From Gammaproteobacteria bacterium (GTDB lineage Bacteria; Pseudomonadota; Gammaproteobacteria; Xanthomonadales; Wenzhouxiangellaceae), in assembly GCA_021772985.1 (NCBI GenBank), contig JAJFKX010000019.1, positions 186,001-250,000 on the forward strand: 64,000 nt of DNA, written 5' to 3'. The notes under the pieces were generated by a model. That model did no database searches and had not been told where the DNA came from. It saw only the letters and a list, made by a program, of their open reading frames with translations. Both the position numbers and the translations under genes were made by a program. Positions within the stretch are counted from its first letter, which is position 1. Every line of letters starts with the position of its first letter. Positions 62,799-64,000 of this stretch are shown here, piece after piece.

Positions 62799-64000
62799 AT
62801 GCTGCAAAAACACTTGCTTATTATTATTGCCGCTGCCCTGCTTCAATTGAATGCACTTGAAGCAATAGCCCAGATCAACGCCAACTGGACCAGAGAAGGC
62901 CCAGCACCGAATACCAATGGTCAGGTGGAAGGCATTCAGGATGGTGAAGTGGTTGGTTCCATCAATACAGTTGCTGCACACCCTTCAGACGCCAACGTTG
63001 TTTATGTAGGCGGCACCAATGGCGGGATATGGCAAACCAGTAATGCCATGGATGCAAACCCTAATTGGACACGACAGACCGATACTCAACTATCGAACTC
63101 CATCGGGGTATTGGAGTTTGATCCTTTGGATTTAACCAACAACACACTGGTCGCGGGCATAGGCCGCTCCAGCAGCATTGGGCGTCGTGGTGGCGAACGG
63201 TTGGGCATCATGCGCACCATCAATGGTGGCGCCAACTGGACGCTGATAGACGGCGGTGGACAGTTAAATGGTTGCAACATTAAAGGCCTGGCGGCACGTG
63301 GCGCAGTCATTGTTATCGCAGTTGACGCCGCAACCGGCGGCAGCCCACTGTGCGGGACCGGTATTTTTCGAAGCATTGATACGGGCGCAAGCTGGTCACA
63401 GGTAACCAATGGCCTGCCGGCCGGGGTACCGTTCGATTTGGTCGGCGACCCTGTCGATACTGCCCAGCTATATACCAACATCACTGGCGCTGGAGCGCAG
63501 AGCGGGGTATTTCGCAGCGACGATACCGGTGCCAGTTGGACACGGGTAAGCAATGCTGCGATAGAAGCAGCCATTACCGGCAATACCAATAACCTGGAAA
63601 TGTCGACCGGTGTCGCAGACAGTATTTTTATCGTTATCGTCAATAGCGGGACAGCCACCGATGTTTTCCGCTCGATTGACAGTGGCGGCAGCTGGACAGC
63701 AATGGATACACCCGGTATCAGTGGCCTCAGCTCCCATCCAGGCGGCCAAGGCAGTATTCACTTGTCAATTGCTGCCGATCGAACCAATGCCAATATTGTA
63801 TATCTGGGTGGCGACCGTCAGGATTTTCCCAACATGATCGGCGCCAATGATTTTTCCGGCAGATTATTTCGTGGAGATATTTCCCAGCTGGCTGGTTCTC
63901 AATGGGTACATTTGACCCATGACAGCAATTTAGGACCGACTGGAGGCGGTACTGCCAATGACAGTGCGCCACACGCGGACTCCCGCGATATGACCATTGC
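62799..64000 (+). CDS. Exported BNR/Asp-box (sortilin-like) repeat protein, cut by the window edge
   Basis: An open frame from ATG 62799 runs to the window end (over 400 codons) without a stop. GGTGA lies six bases before the ATG, and the N-terminus is a signal peptide (LLIIIAAALLQLNALEAIAQ). At least five Asp-box repeats follow: GIWQTSNAMDANPNWTR, GIMRTINGGANWTLI, GIFRSIDTGASWSQV, GVFRSDDTGASWTRV and DVFRSIDSGGSWTAM. The S-x-D-x-G-x-x-W pattern marks a beta-propeller of the sialidase/sortilin kind, usually exported and involved in polysaccharide or surface functions. Enzymatic activity cannot be judged. The C-terminus is outside the window. Confidence 0.85.
   Translation, partial: MLQKHLLIIIAAALLQLNALEAIAQINANWTREGPAPNTNGQVEGIQDGEVVGSINTVAAHPSDANVVYVGGTNGGIWQTSNAMDANPNWTRQTDTQLSNSIGVLEFDPLDLTNNTLVAGIGRSSSIGRRGGERLGIMRTINGGANWTLIDGGGQLNGCNIKGLAARGAVIVIAVDAATGGSPLCGTGIFRSIDTGASWSQVTNGLPAGVPFDLVGDPVDTAQLYTNITGAGAQSGVFRSDDTGASWTRVSNAAIEAAITGNTNNLEMSTGVADSIFIVIVNSGTATDVFRSIDSGGSWTAMDTPGISGLSSHPGGQGSIHLSIAADRTNANIVYLGGDRQDFPNMIGANDFSGRLFRGDISQLAGSQWVHLTHDSNLGPTGGGTANDSAPHADSRDMTI

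Overview
The window is a stretch of a gammaproteobacterial chromosome with moderate GC. Three things point there: the rpoE-rseA-rseB-rseC envelope-stress operon in its usual order, pyrD, murB, yceH and dinF of gammaproteobacterial type, and many exported proteins with Sec or lipoprotein signals. Two exported proteins end in short aromatic-acidic tails (NNGFE, KDSYE). Such tails are common in Lysobacterales-like lineages such as Wenzhouxiangella and Marinicella, so I suspect a relative of those. That placement is an inference and not proven. No tRNA, rRNA, CRISPR array, transposase or integrase gene was found.

Layout. 1-2.8 kb: rpoE operon on the minus strand (rpoE, rseA, rseB, start of rseC) with a sigma-E-like promoter. 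2.9-8.2 kb: a plus-strand run of overlapping genes, amaB-pyrD-murB, then an M28 lipoprotein peptidase. 8.3-12.2 kb: two tandem secreted paralogues, gene debris including a C-terminal scrap of an FAD-linked lactone-oxidase-type enzyme, a LEA-type lipoprotein and a 186-bp inverted-repeat element. 12.3-17.8 kb: an ankyrin membrane protein, an OmpA-like lipoprotein, a fused alpha-beta E1 2-oxoacid dehydrogenase and gcdH. amaB and gcdH together cover two steps of lysine catabolism through 2-aminoadipate.

17.9-23.4 kb is the most unusual accessory region. Two minus-strand paralogues start with an excisionase-type helix-turn-helix followed by one membrane helix. One carries a beta-rich, phage-tail-spike-like exterior; the other stops just after the membrane. 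They share a conserved upstream element and flank a DUF4156 lipoprotein, a strongly structured intergenic segment (candidate RNA), a secreted lipase-like protein and an AT-rich small gene. 23.4-28.2 kb: two exported YHS-domain proteins, an unknown periplasmic protein and an exported intradiol dioxygenase, read divergently from a ToxR-type regulator with a TolB-like propeller.

28.2-38.5 kb: yceH, dinF, small secreted proteins and a giant surface protein (about 1740 residues) with cadherin-like repeats in alternating order, putative-Ig repeats and three copies of a ten-cysteine domain. 38.5-46.6 kb: AraC regulator/AhpD-like/YHS cluster, a histidine-phosphatase fusion, a membrane AraC regulator, a DauA-like amine oxidoreductase, a membrane protein and an esterase. 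46.7-64 kb: FG-GAP protein, a 183-bp MITE-like element whose terminal repeat provides the stop codon of an MBL-fold enzyme, a tricorn-type protease, an FMN 2-hydroxyacid dehydrogenase, a dockerin-like protein, a second ToxR/propeller regulator, a RidA protein, a PF04185 phosphoesterase, a PQQ-like propeller protein, and a BNR/Asp-box protein running off the right edge.
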